From Clostridiales bacterium (lineage in GTDB: Bacteria; Bacillota; Clostridia; Oscillospirales; Oscillospiraceae): a stretch of DNA of 64,000 bases. The notes beneath the pieces are model-generated. The model ran no database searches. It worked only from the letters and a program-made list of their open reading frames with translations, and was not told the origin of the DNA. Positions 53,071-63,874 of this stretch are shown one piece after another (position 1 is the stretch's first letter; each line of letters starts with the position of its first letter). The stretch covers positions 41,940 to 105,939 of the forward strand of contig JAAYBD010000029.1 of the NCBI GenBank assembly GCA_012719035.1, read 5' to 3'. Made by a program: the position numbers and the translations under genes.

Positions 53071-53955
53071 TTAGAATATGTCCTGAATTACTTTTTCGGG
53101 CGGGGCTTCAAGAATACTCGGATTGCGTAGGAAATATTTTAGATATTTGAATGAACCGGCATGATAGAAGCCGTCGCAGATGCGTTCGTCTGTAGTTACA
53201 TTATAGTCCACATACTTTCTCTCAACGGGGTTTCCTGTGTTATCAAGTTCTATGGCGCGGCGCTTGGCGCCGAAAGCGACAAAGAGAGGAAGATTGCCGA
53301 AGTTGTATATGTGATGGGAAACGGGGGGAATGCCGATAGAGCCGAGGTCCGTTATTATCATGGAACCGTGAAACGGGCTGATATCAAGAAGAGACTGCGG
53401 CAGCCATCCGAAATAATCAAGTATTTTGAAAAAACCGATTATAGAATTAATAATAATGCGCGGAAAGCGTGCAAATGTTTCGGCAAATTTATCGGTGCCG
53501 TTATTTCCGTCATTGGCCTTTACCTCATCTATTTTTTCGTTGATTTTGCGGTAAACATCAAAGATAGTATCGGACGGCAGGAATTTGACCTTTATCGTTG
53601 TCTCCTCGGATTCATCGGTCATGGCCTTTTTGACGGTCATAAGGATTTCAATATTGTAGCGGGCGTAAACCTGCTGACCTGAGACAAAGCGATTCAGCGA
53701 GGGACGGTAGGCTATAGTTCTGACATATGCCGCGATAAAAAGGTGGAGCATGCCCATGCCCTTGTAGCCTTCAGCCCGTTTTTCCCTTAGCCAGCGGTCT
53801 ATCTCGGTCACTTCAATGCTGTCGCTGAAGTAGTTGCATGCATCGTTGCGGGTTTTCATAATAAAAGGAGTGAACTTATTGTAAGCGGGATAAGTACGAA
53901 CCAGACGCCCGTCACGGCGGTCACCGAACCTGCGTTTATATATTGTTTCTGACAT
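53071..53955 (-). CDS. 2-oxo acid dehydrogenase E2 catalytic-domain-like protein, active-site His replaced
   Basis: A 294-residue stand-alone protein with the fold of the E2 acyltransferase/chloramphenicol acetyltransferase family but no lipoyl or E1/E3-binding domain. The motif that normally reads DHRxxDG appears as TDERICDGFYHAG, so the catalytic histidine is a glutamate. The trimer-core segment HGSMIITDLGSIGIPPVSHH is clear. ATG 53955 is chosen because GGAGG lies 8 bases before it. No pyruvate dehydrogenase genes are near. Enzymatic activity is doubtful; function unknown. Confidence 0.82.
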   Translation of the reverse strand: MSETIYKRRFGDRRDGRLVRTYPAYNKFTPFIMKTRNDACNYFSDSIEVTEIDRWLREKRAEGYKGMGMLHLFIAAYVRTIAYRPSLNRFVSGQQVYARYNIEILMTVKKAMTDESEETTIKVKFLPSDTIFDVYRKINEKIDEVKANDGNNGTDKFAETFARFPRIIINSIIGFFKILDYFGWLPQSLLDISPFHGSMIITDLGSIGIPPVSHHIYNFGNLPLFVAFGAKRRAIELDNTGNPVERKYVDYNVTTDERICDGFYHAGSFKYLKYFLRNPSILEAPPEKVIQDIF

Positions 53956-54007
53956 AAGCATGTCCTCCGATTTGTGTGGTTGGTTTTTACGCTATTAACG
54001 ATAGATA

Positions 54008-54036
54008 ATTATATATGACATCCATGAGTATATCAA
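54008..54036 (-). promoter_or_regulatory. Promoter of the E2-like gene
   Basis: On the minus strand TTGATA (54031-54036), 17-bp spacer and TATAAT (54008-54013). Confidence 0.75.
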
Positions 54037-54178
54037 GAGTGATTTGATTTTGACAGTTTTGCAACAGGTATAGTGCTAAGGAGTTTCGGCAAATATTAAG
54101 CAATTTGCACACGAGTCGCCCGGGAAAGGTTAATAAATAAGGTCATTTCGGGAAAATTATTTTAGTTAGTCGTAATAC

Positions 54179-54207
54179 TTGCAATTTAAGGAAAAATAGA
54201 TTAAAAT
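54179..54207 (+). promoter_or_regulatory. Promoter of the V-ATPase operon
   Basis: TTGCAA, 17-bp spacer and TAAAAT. It lies in a 379-bp gap between divergent genes; the remaining bases show no gene. The leader is about 120 bases. Confidence 0.65.
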
Positions 54208-54334
54208 GAACAAAATATAGTATCAGATGGCTCTGGAAGCGGAGCAGGCGGAAATTTTATTTTAGAATATGACCGCGGCTGCCCCATTTTTGTACCCAAA
54301 CACAAATTTGCAGGTTCAGGGGGGTGTTAGAGGA

Positions 54335-54649
54335 ATGTCACTTGAAGCAATAAAGGCTATCAGCGATGCTGAGGAAAAAGCGCGTGCCGCCAAGGCGGAA
54401 GCCGCGGCTCTTTCCAAAAAACTGATTGCCGAAGCCGAGGAAAACGGTAAGCTTGCGATTGAAAACGCCAAGAAAAAGGCAGAGGAAGAAGTCCGCGAGC
54501 TAAAACGTAATGCGAGTGAAAAAGCAAGGGAAGAAGCGCTTGAGCTTGCTCGAAATACCGAAAACCGAAAGGCTGCAATGCTTGTCAAAGCGGACAGCAG
54601 GGTAGACAAAGCGATTGATCTTGTGATTGAAAGGATTGTGAACAGCTAA
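54335..54649 (+). CDS. ntpF: V-type ATPase peripheral-stalk subunit (NtpF/H)
   Basis: A 104-residue, almost wholly helical, charged coiled-coil protein (A/E/K-rich) that pairs with subunit E as the stator stalk. ATG 54335 is preferred to the track's start because GGGGGGTG lies about 9 bases upstream and the longer form adds unrelated residues. Its stop overlaps the ntpI start (TAATG). First gene of the operon, as in Enterococcus hirae. Confidence 0.88.
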   Translation: MSLEAIKAISDAEEKARAAKAEAAALSKKLIAEAEENGKLAIENAKKKAEEEVRELKRNASEKAREEALELARNTENRKAAMLVKADSRVDKAIDLVIERIVNS

Positions 54650-56583
54650 TGGCCATAGAAAAAATGAAACGGCTGAAACTTGTGGCTGTCAAATCCGAGC
54701 GTGAATCCTTGCTTAAAGAGCTTATGCTGCTTGGCTGTGTCCAGATCTCGGAGCCTGAGCTCCATTCACCGGACGCGGAAGAGGCAGAAATCTTTACAAA
54801 GGAGACTGCCGGACTTTCGGAATTTAGGGCGGACTATGAAAGACTTCTTTCGGGCATCGAACTTTTGAATAAATATGTGCCTGAAAAAACCGGTCTTTTT
54901 TCACCGAAGCCTGAAGTTTCGAGGCAGTCGGTTTTAGACGAATCATCTCTAAAAGAGTATATTGAACTGGCTAAGTCGCTTGATGATGCAGATGATAAAA
55001 TCAAGCGCCTGGCAGTGGAAGAAAGCAGAATCAAGGGTCTTATTGAAACACTTGAACCATGGGTATCACTCGAGGTCCCTCTTGAGCTTTCGGAAACTAA
55101 AACCTGCGTTTTAATGCCGGGTGTCGTTCCATCAACGGTTGATTTGAAAACATTGAAGGCTGAACTTGCCGCGGATGAGAGCGAAAGCCAGATTTTCGAA
55201 GTTTCATCAGACAGGGATATTCACTATCTGCTTCTTGTCGCAATGAAGGAAAATCAGGCGAAGGTTCTTGAAATTGTGCGCAGGTTTGGGTTTGCGCCGT
55301 CCTCTGTCAGCAATATGAAAGGAACGGCAAAAGAAAACATATCCGACTTGAAAAAAAAGCTTTCCGCACTTGAAACAGACAGGAAGGCTTTGACCTCGCA
55401 AATTGAAGCCGCAGCCTCATCAAGATACGAATTGAAGCTTTCTGCGGACAGAATGCTCACCAAAGCGGGACAGGCGGAAAATGCGGAAAGACTGCTTTGT
55501 ACCGAGTCCACGATAAACTTTGAGGGCTGGATACCCGCGAGAGAGGAAAAAAAGCTCTATCCCGTACTTTCAAGGTTTAACTGTGCGTGGGAAACCTCGG
55601 AGCCTACGGAAGAGGATATTGAATATGTGCCTGTTAAGCTTCAGAACAATGCAGTCACACAGCCTTTCTCAATACTAACCGAAATGTACAGCCTGCCTGC
55701 CTACAATGGAATTGATCCGAATCCGTTTCTTTTTACATTTTTCCCGATGTTCTTTGGCATAATGCTGGCAGATTTGGGATATGGACTGCTTCTGTTCCTT
55801 GGCGGCTTTATGTACAAAAAGAAAGCCAAGCTTAAAGGGTCTCAGGCAAATGTGGCGGTTTTGCTTATGATCTGCGGCATTGCAACAGCTATATTCGGAG
55901 CATTGTCCGGTTCGTTTTTTGGCGATGCGATACCGCAAGTCGCCAAAATGTATGGGGCCGAAATCGAGATACCGTCGCTTATAAACCCGCTTGCAGATCC
56001 GATGACGGTGCTGATCGGCGCTCTGATACTTGGCTTTATTCAGCTTATTGTCGGAACAGCGCTTAACGGCTATATGCTTATTCGGGACGGACAGTGGATG
56101 GATGCAGTCTTTGATGTGGGCTCTCTGTGGCTTCTGTTCTTAGGATTAGCGCTTGGCGTGATGGGTGCTACATGGTATGTTGCCTATGCGGGAGTTGCGA
56201 TGATTGTCTTAACACAAGGCAGATCCAGCCCGACGATAGGGGGAAAAATCGGAGGAGGACTGTTCAGTCTATACAGCATAGCAAGCGGCTGGTTTGGAGA
56301 TGTCCTCTCATATTGCCGATTGATGGCACTTATGCTTGCAGGCGCGGTTATCGCGCAAGTATTCAACACCTTGGGAACTATGACGGGGAACATCGTAGCA
56401 TTCTTGCTCCTCTTTATTGTCGGTCATCTGTTGAATTTAGGCCTTAATATAATTGGTTCGTTTGTGCACTCACTTCGTCTGCAATATCTTGAATTTTTCG
56501 GAAAGTTCTACAGAGAAGGCGGAAAACCTTATCAGCCTCTCACAATAAAAACAAACTACGTGAACATTATTAAGGAGGATTAA
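54649..56583 (+). CDS. ntpI: V-type ATPase subunit I (a)
   Basis: A 644-residue stator and ion-channel subunit. The N-terminal half is a long cytoplasmic coiled-coil arm; from about residue 350 there are seven or eight membrane helices, with FFPMFFGIMLADLGYGLLL and SVHSLRLQYLEFFGKFY-type C-terminal region (SFVHSLRLQYLEFF) containing the conserved arginine that faces the K ring. Length is normal. ATG overlaps the stop of ntpF by one base. Confidence 0.95.
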   Translation: MAIEKMKRLKLVAVKSERESLLKELMLLGCVQISEPELHSPDAEEAEIFTKETAGLSEFRADYERLLSGIELLNKYVPEKTGLFSPKPEVSRQSVLDESSLKEYIELAKSLDDADDKIKRLAVEESRIKGLIETLEPWVSLEVPLELSETKTCVLMPGVVPSTVDLKTLKAELAADESESQIFEVSSDRDIHYLLLVAMKENQAKVLEIVRRFGFAPSSVSNMKGTAKENISDLKKKLSALETDRKALTSQIEAAASSRYELKLSADRMLTKAGQAENAERLLCTESTINFEGWIPAREEKKLYPVLSRFNCAWETSEPTEEDIEYVPVKLQNNAVTQPFSILTEMYSLPAYNGIDPNPFLFTFFPMFFGIMLADLGYGLLLFLGGFMYKKKAKLKGSQANVAVLLMICGIATAIFGALSGSFFGDAIPQVAKMYGAEIEIPSLINPLADPMTVLIGALILGFIQLIVGTALNGYMLIRDGQWMDAVFDVGSLWLLFLGLALGVMGATWYVAYAGVAMIVLTQGRSSPTIGGKIGGGLFSLYSIASGWFGDVLSYCRLMALMLAGAVIAQVFNTLGTMTGNIVAFLLLFIVGHLLNLGLNIIGSFVHSLRLQYLEFFGKFYREGGKPYQPLTIKTNYVNIIKED

Positions 56584-57090
<507 letters not shown>

Positions 57091-57152
57091 TAATTGCTTC
57101 CGTGAGCGTCATAATTGCGCATTTGATATTCAGCACGTTTAATGTCGATTGT

Positions 57153-57175
57153 CCGCCCTCATAGCATGAGGGCGG
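57153..57175 (+). other. GC-rich hairpin inside the operon, between ntpK and ntpE
   Basis: CCGCCCTCAT and ATGAGGGCGG form a perfect 10-bp stem with AGC loop in the 160-base gap; no T run follows. It may stabilise or segment the mRNA so that the multi-copy K subunit is made in excess (inference). Confidence 0.6.
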
Positions 57176-57250
57176 CGAGGCGCATTTGAAGGTCATTCCT
57201 TTCGTGGCTGGAATGTGCCGAAGGATTTGCTAAAGAAAGGGTCAAATGAA

Positions 57251-57853
57251 ATGGACGGAATAAATAAAATAATCGAGCGCATTGAGGCCGAAACACGCGA
57301 GGAAATTTCCGCCATGCAGGCGGAAACAGCTGAAAAATGCCGCGGTATCAAAGAGGCCTATGATAAAATTGCGCAGGAAGAATACTGGAAAGCAGTTCGT
57401 GCCGGTGTGCAGGAATGTGAACTTCAGGTGCAGCGTCTTTCCAGCACTGCCGCGATGGAGTCTAAAAAAAGCATTCTTGCTATGAAGCAGGATGCGGTTT
57501 CTCGTATTTTTGAAGAGGCAACTAAAGTGATATGCAATCTTCCCGAGGACCGATATGTGGATTTCCTTGCAAGGCTTGCCGGAAATGCGGCAAGCACCGG
57601 TCTTGAAGAGATTATCTTCAACTCGAGAGATAAGCAGAACTATTCAAAGGCGGTCACAAAAGCCGCAAACGAAATTGCTAAAAAAAGGGGACTGCTTCCC
57701 AAGCTTACTGTGAGCGAGCAGACGGGAAATTTCAAGGGCGGTCTTATGGTCAAACAGGGCGACATCGAGGTGAACTGTTCTGTTGAAAAGCTTGTTGAGC
57801 TTTCAAGGACAGAGCTTGCAGCTCAGGTTGCAGAAGTCCTTTTTGCTGAATAG
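57251..57853 (+). CDS. ntpE: V-type ATPase subunit E
   Basis: A 200-residue peripheral-stalk subunit. Helical N-terminal half (IERIEAETREEISAMQAE) and a C-terminal globular domain with GGLMVKQGDIEVNCSVEKL, typical of subunit E. ATG 57251 is chosen behind GAAAGGG; the track's start 36 bases earlier has no site. Partner of NtpF in the stator. Confidence 0.92.
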   Translation: MDGINKIIERIEAETREEISAMQAETAEKCRGIKEAYDKIAQEEYWKAVRAGVQECELQVQRLSSTAAMESKKSILAMKQDAVSRIFEEATKVICNLPEDRYVDFLARLAGNAASTGLEEIIFNSRDKQNYSKAVTKAANEIAKKRGLLPKLTVSEQTGNFKGGLMVKQGDIEVNCSVEKLVELSRTELAAQVAEVLFAE

Positions 57854-57900
57854 AGCGTTCTGTTTTGTCTAAAAATTCCTTACGACAAGGAGGAAAGCAC

Positions 57901-58905
57901 TTGTCAAATAAAAAAGTTACCGACTATGATTATCTGTTCCTTTCGTCTGCGCTGAGGGCAAAAGAGACAAAAATGCTGACAAAGGACAAGCTGGAGCGTA
58001 TGCTTGATGCTCCGAGCTTTGACGATGCGGCTAAAATCCTAATGGACTGCGGATATGAAGATATGTCCGGTATGAACCTTTCGGAGCTTGAAAAAGCGCT
58101 TGCCGCGCATAGAGCTGAGATTTTTTCGGAGCTGTACCCGCTCATTCCGGAGCCTTCGATTGTTGATGCATTCCGCCTGAAGTATGATTACCATAATGCT
58201 AAGGTGCTCATAAAAGCAGAGAGCGCGGATATTGACGGAGCTTATCTTTTCTCAGAGTCCGGAATGGTGCCTATTGAAACGATTGCAGAGGCATATCATT
58301 CAGAGGACTATTCGGCACTGCCTAAAAAGCTCGGCGAATCGCTTCGTGAGGCAAGGAGCGTGATAAAGCGCACCGAAAATTCTCAATTAGCCGATTTTGT
58401 GCTGGACAAAGCGTATTTCGACGAAATGAAGGAATATGCCGAAAAACTGTATTCTCCGTTTCTTGCAGACTATGTTAAGCTGTCCATTGACGGGGTAAAT
58501 CTCCGCACGGCAGTCAGAACTCTTAGAATGGGCAGGGATATCGATTTTCTTCGCAATGCATTGATTGCAGGCGGGAATATAGAAGACGAGCTTGTTGCGG
58601 AAGCAGCATACTCGGAGGAGGGCTTTGCGCCACTCTACGGAGAAACACCTTATAAAGAGGCAGCGCTGCTTGGAGCGGATGCTGCAAAGGGCGGCAGACT
58701 TACGGAGTTTGAGCTTAGCTGCGATAATGTCCTCATCAAATTCTTGGAAAAAGCCAAATATCATAATTTCGGAGCACAGCCCGTAATTGCCTATATCGGA
58801 GCGCTTGAAAACGAGATTACGGCGGCAAGAATGATTTTATCAGGTAAGCTTTCGGGTGTTGAACCCGCACTTATACGGGAAAGGCTGCGTGATATAAATG
58901 CTTAA
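57901..58905 (+). CDS. ntpC: V-type ATPase subunit C
   Basis: A 334-residue subunit (C/d family) that caps the rotor ring and seats the central stalk. Family marks are the YDYLFLSSALRAKE opening, LKYDYHNAKVLIKA and a helical bundle throughout. TTG 57901 is preferred since AAGGAGGAAAG is 5-8 bases upstream. Its end overlaps ntpG by 8 bases. Confidence 0.92.
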   Translation: MSNKKVTDYDYLFLSSALRAKETKMLTKDKLERMLDAPSFDDAAKILMDCGYEDMSGMNLSELEKALAAHRAEIFSELYPLIPEPSIVDAFRLKYDYHNAKVLIKAESADIDGAYLFSESGMVPIETIAEAYHSEDYSALPKKLGESLREARSVIKRTENSQLADFVLDKAYFDEMKEYAEKLYSPFLADYVKLSIDGVNLRTAVRTLRMGRDIDFLRNALIAGGNIEDELVAEAAYSEEGFAPLYGETPYKEAALLGADAAKGGRLTEFELSCDNVLIKFLEKAKYHNFGAQPVIAYIGALENEITAARMILSGKLSGVEPALIRERLRDINA

Positions 58906-59212
58906 AATTGCAGTCATAGGCAGCAGAGAAACCGTTATGGGTTTTAAGGCGCTTGGGCTTGATGCAGTTCCGGCGGCAAACGCCGAAGAAGCGCTTGCCG
59001 CTTTTAAAAGACTTACAAGAGACAGTGATAATTACGCTATCATCTATGTAGAGGAAACCTATGCCAAGGCACTCTCTGCCGAGATCGATAAATTCAAGGA
59101 CAGTCCCACTCCCGCTATCATATTGATTCCGGGCAGGGAAGGTTCTCTTGGACTTGGACAGTCTGCCCTTCAGGCCGCTGTTGAGCGCGCTGTAGGCAGC
59201 GACATCCTTTAG
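58898..59212 (+). CDS. ntpG: V-type ATPase subunit F (NtpG)
   Basis: A 104-residue central-stalk subunit with a Rossmann-like fold: KIAVIGSRETVMGFKALGL at the start and IYVEETYA in the middle match subunit F. It overlaps the end of ntpC by 8 bases, implying coupled translation. Called NtpG in E. hirae and AtpF elsewhere. Confidence 0.93.
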   Translation: MLKIAVIGSRETVMGFKALGLDAVPAANAEEALAAFKRLTRDSDNYAIIYVEETYAKALSAEIDKFKDSPTPAIILIPGREGSLGLGQSALQAAVERAVGSDIL

Positions 59213-59230
59213 AAGAAGGAAGGTATGTAA

Positions 59231-61000
59231 ATGAGCGGAAAAGTTACCAAAGTATCCGGACCTCTGGTTGTAGCGGAGGGGCTTGAAGACGCCAATGTAT
59301 CCGACGTCGTCCGCGTCGGCAGTCAGCGGCTTATCGGTGAAATATTGAATATGACGGGCGACAGCGCATCCATTCAGGTTTATGAAGAAACCAGCGGGCT
59401 TGGACCCGGTGTGGAAGTCGAGACGACAGGATATCCTCTTTCCGTTGAGTTGGGACCCGGCATGCTTGACGGAATTTACGATGGAATCCAGCGCCCGCTT
59501 ACAGAGATCCGCGAGATGGCAGGTCATACTATCTCAAGAGGTATTGACGTTCCGGCACTGAATAGAAGCAAATTTTGGGAATTCGTTCCCACAGCCGAAG
59601 TGGGCGACAGAGTCGCTGCAGGTGACATTATAGGAACGGTTCAGGAAACAAGCGCTATTTCGCATAAGATTATGGTTCCCATAGGCGTTTCAGGCACTAT
59701 TGCTTCCATTCAGGCAGGAAGCTATACAGTTGCCGATACCGTCTGCCTTGTCAAGGGTGACGATGGAGAAAACCATAAACTGACTTTAATGCAAAAATGG
59801 CCTGTGCGTAAAAATCGTCCCTATGTCAAAAAATATGTTCCCGATAAACCTCTTAACAGTGGTCAGCGTGTCATTGATACACTGTTCCCCATTGCAAAAG
59901 GAGGAACGGCGGCCGTTCCCGGTCCTTTCGGAAGCGGAAAGACCGTTGTTCAGCACCAGCTTGCAAAATGGTCCGATGTTGACGTCGTGGTTTATATCGG
60001 CTGCGGAGAGCGCGGAAACGAGATGACCGACGTTTTGATGGAGTTCCCGGAACTCAAGGATCCCCGGAACGGCGAACCTCTTATGAAACGAACGGTTCTT
60101 ATTGCGAATACCTCCGATATGCCCGTTGCGGCTCGTGAGGCTTCGATTTATACAGGCATAACCATTGCAGAGTATTTCCGCGACATGGGCTATGACGTTG
60201 CAGTTATCGCGGACTCCACCTCACGCTGGGCGGAAGCTCTTCGTGAAATGTCCGGACGTCTTGAGGAAATGCCCGGTGAAGAGGGCTATCCCGCATATCT
60301 TGCGTCCCGCCTTGCCCAGTTCTATGAACGTGCGGGTGTTGTCGAGTGCCTTGGTTCCGACGAGAGAAAGGGCAGCCTTACAGCTATCGGCGCAGTTTCC
60401 CCTCCGGGCGGCGACACGTCTGAGCCGGTTTCACAGGCGACCATGCGTATCGTCAAGGTTTTCTGGGGTCTTGATTCCAGCCTTGCCTATGCGCGCCACT
60501 TTCCTGCAATCAACTGGCTTACAAGCTACTCGCTGTATATTGACGGCTTGAAGAATTGGTATGATAACGCTCTTGGCGAAAAATTTATGCAGAACCGCGA
60601 AAAGACTATGAGCATACTTCAAGAGGAAGCAAGTCTTCAGGAAATAGTAAAGCTCGTCGGTCAGGATGCACTCTCACTTTCGGACAGGCTGACGCTTGAA
60701 ACGGCAAAGATGATTCGTGAGGATTTCCTGCAGCAGAACGCTTTTGTTGATGTAGACAGCTACTCTTCATACGAGCGCCAGGCAATACTTCTCCAAATCA
60801 TTCTTGATTATGACACTCTTTGCCGGGCGGCGATGGAACAGGGTGCTGAGCTTAGCAAACTTATTTCTATCCCTGTGCGTGAACAGATAGGCAGAGCAAA
60901 AAGCGTTCCAGAGGATGAATATAAAGAGGCATATAGGCAAATTGCCGAAAACATGAAGATACAAATAAATGAAATTGCAGCAGGAGGTGAGGAGCTGTGA
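59231..61000 (+). CDS. ntpA: V-type ATPase catalytic subunit A
   Basis: A 589-residue ATP-hydrolysing subunit. The Walker A motif [11 protein letters not shown] lies near residue 232, the catalytic glutamate region [11 protein letters not shown] follows, and the A-subunit-specific insertion precedes it (about 110-200). [29 protein letters not shown] is the classic A-type stretch. Length is normal. It overlaps ntpB by 4 bases. Confidence 0.98.
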   Translation: MSGKVTKVSGPLVVAEGLEDANVSDVVRVGSQRLIGEILNMTGDSASIQVYEETSGLGPGVEVETTGYPLSVELGPGMLDGIYDGIQRPLTEIREMAGHTISRGIDVPALNRSKFWEFVPTAEVGDRVAAGDIIGTVQETSAISHKIMVPIGVSGTIASIQAGSYTVADTVCLVKGDDGENHKLTLMQKWPVRKNRPYVKKYVPDKPLNSGQRVIDTLFPIAKGGTAAVPGPFGSGKTVVQHQLAKWSDVDVVVYIGCGERGNEMTDVLMEFPELKDPRNGEPLMKRTVLIANTSDMPVAAREASIYTGITIAEYFRDMGYDVAVIADSTSRWAEALREMSGRLEEMPGEEGYPAYLASRLAQFYERAGVVECLGSDERKGSLTAIGAVSPPGGDTSEPVSQATMRIVKVFWGLDSSLAYARHFPAINWLTSYSLYIDGLKNWYDNALGEKFMQNREKTMSILQEEASLQEIVKLVGQDALSLSDRLTLETAKMIREDFLQQNAFVDVDSYSSYERQAILLQIILDYDTLCRAAMEQGAELSKLISIPVREQIGRAKSVPEDEYKEAYRQIAENMKIQINEIAAGGEEL

Positions 61001-62370
61001 TCAAGGAATACAAAACTATTCGTGAAATAGCCAGCCCCCTTATGCTGGTTCAGCAGGTCGAAGGTGTCACCTATGATGAGCTTGCCGAAATCGAGCTTCC
61101 AAATGGCGAAACCCGCCGCTGCAAGGTCCTTGAAGTTGACGGCGATACGGCTGTCGTTCAGCTTTTTGAAAGTGCGGCAGGAATAAACCTAAAGGATAGC
61201 AAGGTTCGGTTTTTAGGGCACACACTTGAGCTTTCAGTATCTGAGGATATGCTCGGACGTGTTTTCGACGGTATGGGAAAACCGATAGACGGCGGTCCGG
61301 AAATACTTGCAGAAGCTCACCGAGACATCAACGGACTTCCGATGAACCCTGCTGCACGCGACTATCCCAATGAATTTATCCAGACCGGCGTTTCTACCAT
61401 AGACGGTCTGAACACTCTTGTACGTGGTCAGAAGCTGCCGATTTTTTCTGGCTCGGGTCTTCCCCACGCAGCCCTTGCGGCTCAAATCGCGCGTCAGGCA
61501 AAAGTTCTTGATGATTCTTCAAACTTTGCCGTTGTCTTTGCCGCTATAGGTATCACCTTTGAAGAAGCGGAATACTTTGTTCAGGAATTCCGCAGAACGG
61601 GCGCTATTGACCGCACAGTTCTTTTTACAAACCTTGCAAATGACCCTGCTGTTGAGCGTATAGCTACACCTCGTATGGCGCTTACAGCGGCTGAATATCT
61701 TGCATTTGAAAAGGACATGCACGTTCTTGTTATAATGACAGACATTACGAACTATGCGGAGGCACTCCGCGAGGTCAGTGCGGCTAAAAAAGAAGTTCCC
61801 GGACGCCGCGGCTATCCGGGGTACCTTTATACCGACCTTGCCACGATGTATGAGCGTGCGGGGCGCCGTATCGGAAAAGCCGGCTCCATCACAATGATTC
61901 CGATTTTGACCATGCCCGAGGACGACAAAACCCACCCGATCCCCGACCTTACAGGGTATATTACCGAGGGGCAGATAATACTTTCACGTGAGCTTTACAG
62001 AAAGGGAATAGTTCCCCCGGTGGATGTTCTTCCATCCCTCAGCCGTTTGAAAGATAAGGGCGTCGGACCCGGAAAAACACGCGAGGATCACTCTGGAACG
62101 ATGAACCAGCTTTTTGCCGCTTATGCAAAGGGCAAAGAGGCTAAGGAACTGATGACTATTCTGGGTGAAGCTGCGCTTACCGACATTGACAAGCTCTATG
62201 CTAAATTTGCCGATGAGTTTGAAAAGCGCTATGTAAGTCAGGGTAACGAGGTGAACCGCTCGATTGAAGAAACACTGGACTTGGGTTGGGAGCTTTTGTC
62301 TATTCTGCCCACATCCGAGCTTAAACGTGTTAAGACCGAGCACATTGAGAAGTATTTACCTAAAAAATAG
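60997..62370 (+). CDS. ntpB: V-type ATPase regulatory subunit B
   Basis: A 457-residue non-catalytic nucleotide-binding subunit that alternates with A in the hexamer. The Walker A loop is replaced by [19 protein letters not shown], diagnostic of [31 protein letters not shown] is the family core. Start GTG 60997 overlaps the ntpA stop by 4 bases (GTGA). Confidence 0.98.
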   Translation: MIKEYKTIREIASPLMLVQQVEGVTYDELAEIELPNGETRRCKVLEVDGDTAVVQLFESAAGINLKDSKVRFLGHTLELSVSEDMLGRVFDGMGKPIDGGPEILAEAHRDINGLPMNPAARDYPNEFIQTGVSTIDGLNTLVRGQKLPIFSGSGLPHAALAAQIARQAKVLDDSSNFAVVFAAIGITFEEAEYFVQEFRRTGAIDRTVLFTNLANDPAVERIATPRMALTAAEYLAFEKDMHVLVIMTDITNYAEALREVSAAKKEVPGRRGYPGYLYTDLATMYERAGRRIGKAGSITMIPILTMPEDDKTHPIPDLTGYITEGQIILSRELYRKGIVPPVDVLPSLSRLKDKGVGPGKTREDHSGTMNQLFAAYAKGKEAKELMTILGEAALTDIDKLYAKFADEFEKRYVSQGNEVNRSIEETLDLGWELLSILPTSELKRVKTEHIEKYLPKK

Positions 62371-62428
62371 GGAACGGTCTCTGTGCCGCCCGACGGCACA
62401 AATCTTGCTCCTTGATTGAGGTGAAAAT

Positions 62429-63082
62429 ATGCCAAAGACCGCAATTACCCCGACCAGAATGGTCCTGAATCAACAGAAAACACGTTTGAAAATGGCAACG
62501 CGCGGACATAAGCTTCTGAAAGACAAGCGCGATGAGCTGATGCGCCAATTTTTTGAAGTCGTAAGAAAAAACCGCGAACTGAGAACGCGCGTTGAGGAAG
62601 GTCTGACTGAGGCTTTTTCCGCTCTCTCAGTGGCTTCTGCAATCATGTCTCCCGAAATGCTGGAGCAGGCTATTCTTTATCCGCGTCAAAGCGTTGAACT
62701 GCAAATGAGTTTTAAAAATGTCATGAGTGTCAATGTGCCTGTCTATGATTTTAAGACAAAAACCGCAGATACAGGTGATATATATCCATACGGTTTTGCT
62801 CAGACCTCCGGTGAGCTTGACGATGCACTCGGAACGCTTTCGCGTGTTTTTGAGGATATGCTTGAGCTTGCTCAGGTTGAAAAAACGATGCAGCTCATGG
62901 CACAGGAAATTGAAAAAACAAGGCGCCGCGTCAATGCGCTTGAGTACGTTATGATTCCGGAATGTCAGGAGAATATTAAGTATATCTCCATGAAGCTTGA
63001 GGAAAATGACCGCTCATCCAAGGTGCGTCTTATGAAGGTCAAGGACATGGTGCTTGAAAAAGCGCACAACTTTAAGTACTAA
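62429..63082 (+). CDS. ntpD: V-type ATPase central-stalk subunit D
   Basis: A 217-residue coiled-coil rotor shaft. Family start ITPTRMVLNQQKTRLKMATRGHKLLKDKRDEL and the C-terminal RRRVNALEYVMIPECQENIKYI are both present, so it is complete. TTGAGGTG precedes ATG. Last gene of the operon, followed by a strong terminator. Confidence 0.97.
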   Translation: MPKTAITPTRMVLNQQKTRLKMATRGHKLLKDKRDELMRQFFEVVRKNRELRTRVEEGLTEAFSALSVASAIMSPEMLEQAILYPRQSVELQMSFKNVMSVNVPVYDFKTKTADTGDIYPYGFAQTSGELDDALGTLSRVFEDMLELAQVEKTMQLMAQEIEKTRRRVNALEYVMIPECQENIKYISMKLEENDRSSKVRLMKVKDMVLEKAHNFKY

Positions 63083-63196
63083 AAAGTCTTAGATTATCAA
63101 TGCTTTGTGAATATGCAAGCGTGTCAAATTCGTTAGATTTTGAAGCAAAATACGGCTTGTACTACAGTTTGATGATAATTAAATAAAGACTAACTG

Positions 63197-63246
63197 CTTT
63201 AGGCGGTTTCTCAAATCATCGCTTTGAGAAACCGCCTAAAGCTTTT
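63197..63246 (+). terminator. Terminator of the V-ATPase operon
   Basis: CTTTAGGCGGTTTCTCAAA and TTTGAGAAACCGCCTAAAG form a perfect 19-bp stem, followed by CTTTTT. Confidence 0.9.
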
Positions 63247-63266
63247 TAAGTTTGCTGTATAAAACG

Positions 63267-63305
63267 AAAAAGTCCCCGTGACCATGGTTGGCGACGAGGA
63301 CTTTA
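63267..63305 (-). terminator. Terminator of the minus-strand helicase gene
   Basis: On the minus strand AAAGTCC and GGACTTT with inner CGT/ACG pairs, then TTTTCGTTTT. Confidence 0.75.
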
Positions 63306-63376
63306 TTATATAAAGAAAAACGGTAATCTAAAGTTTATTTGTACGCCAAAGGCTAAACAGAGAGACTTTAAAAAAC

Positions 63377-63395
63377 ATGGTATAATGCAAAGCGG
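63377..63395. repeat. Fragment of the dispersed repeat
   Basis: ATGGTATAATGCAAAGCGG keeps the TGGTATAATG and CAAAGC parts of hairpin A with the intervening bases deleted. Confidence 0.45.
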
Positions 63396-63419
63396 AAAAC
63401 TCCTGCCTTAGACATGAAG

Positions 63420-63874
63420 CTAATTGGCGTGCCTGGCCTTGTTTTTCACAGCGAAGTCTGAACGGCTGTTTCCGCGTCCGCTTTTGCTTTGTCCCTTGTT
63501 TGTGCCGCTTGACGGGCGGCTTGCTTTGCGCTGTGCTGCCGCAAGCATAACAGAATGAGTGGGCTTGCCGCAAATTTTGCAGCCTTTCATTTCCTCTAAA
63601 ACTTGTTCTATGCGGTTTTTTGGTATTTCCACGAGGCTTTGATCCGCAGAAATCTCAACTTTCCCAATCTCATTACCGGAGATACCGGTGCGGTCTGTGA
63701 TCGCACCTATGATATGGTTTACACCAACGCGGTTGCTTAAGCCGATATCCAAAAGGATTATTCCATAGTCCATAGACCGAACTTTGGGGCGAGGTTTAGG
63801 CTGATTTGCTTTATTTTCAGGCTCTTTAGAGCGCTCACGGGATTCATGCTTAAACTGAGCAACTTCCTGCGTAG
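63420..63874 (-). pseudogene. DEAD-box RNA helicase, C-terminal fragment cut by an IS element
   Basis: The visible open frame covers the tail of a CshA/DbpA-type helicase: a basic, low-complexity linker, then a DbpA RNA-binding domain (ITDRTGISGNEIGKVEI, VEIPKNRIEQVLEEM) and a Lys/Arg/Ser/Gly-rich tail. The helicase core is absent: going upstream the frame runs straight into an IS3-type end at about 63875. The core may survive on the far side of the element, outside the window. The listed ATG at 63773 is internal to the domain, so this fragment is not a complete gene. Confidence 0.8.

Noticed and set aside
63328-63573. 81-residue minus-strand ORF in the helicase tail
   Set aside because: It is in another frame of the low-complexity helicase tail and has no ribosome site or family match.
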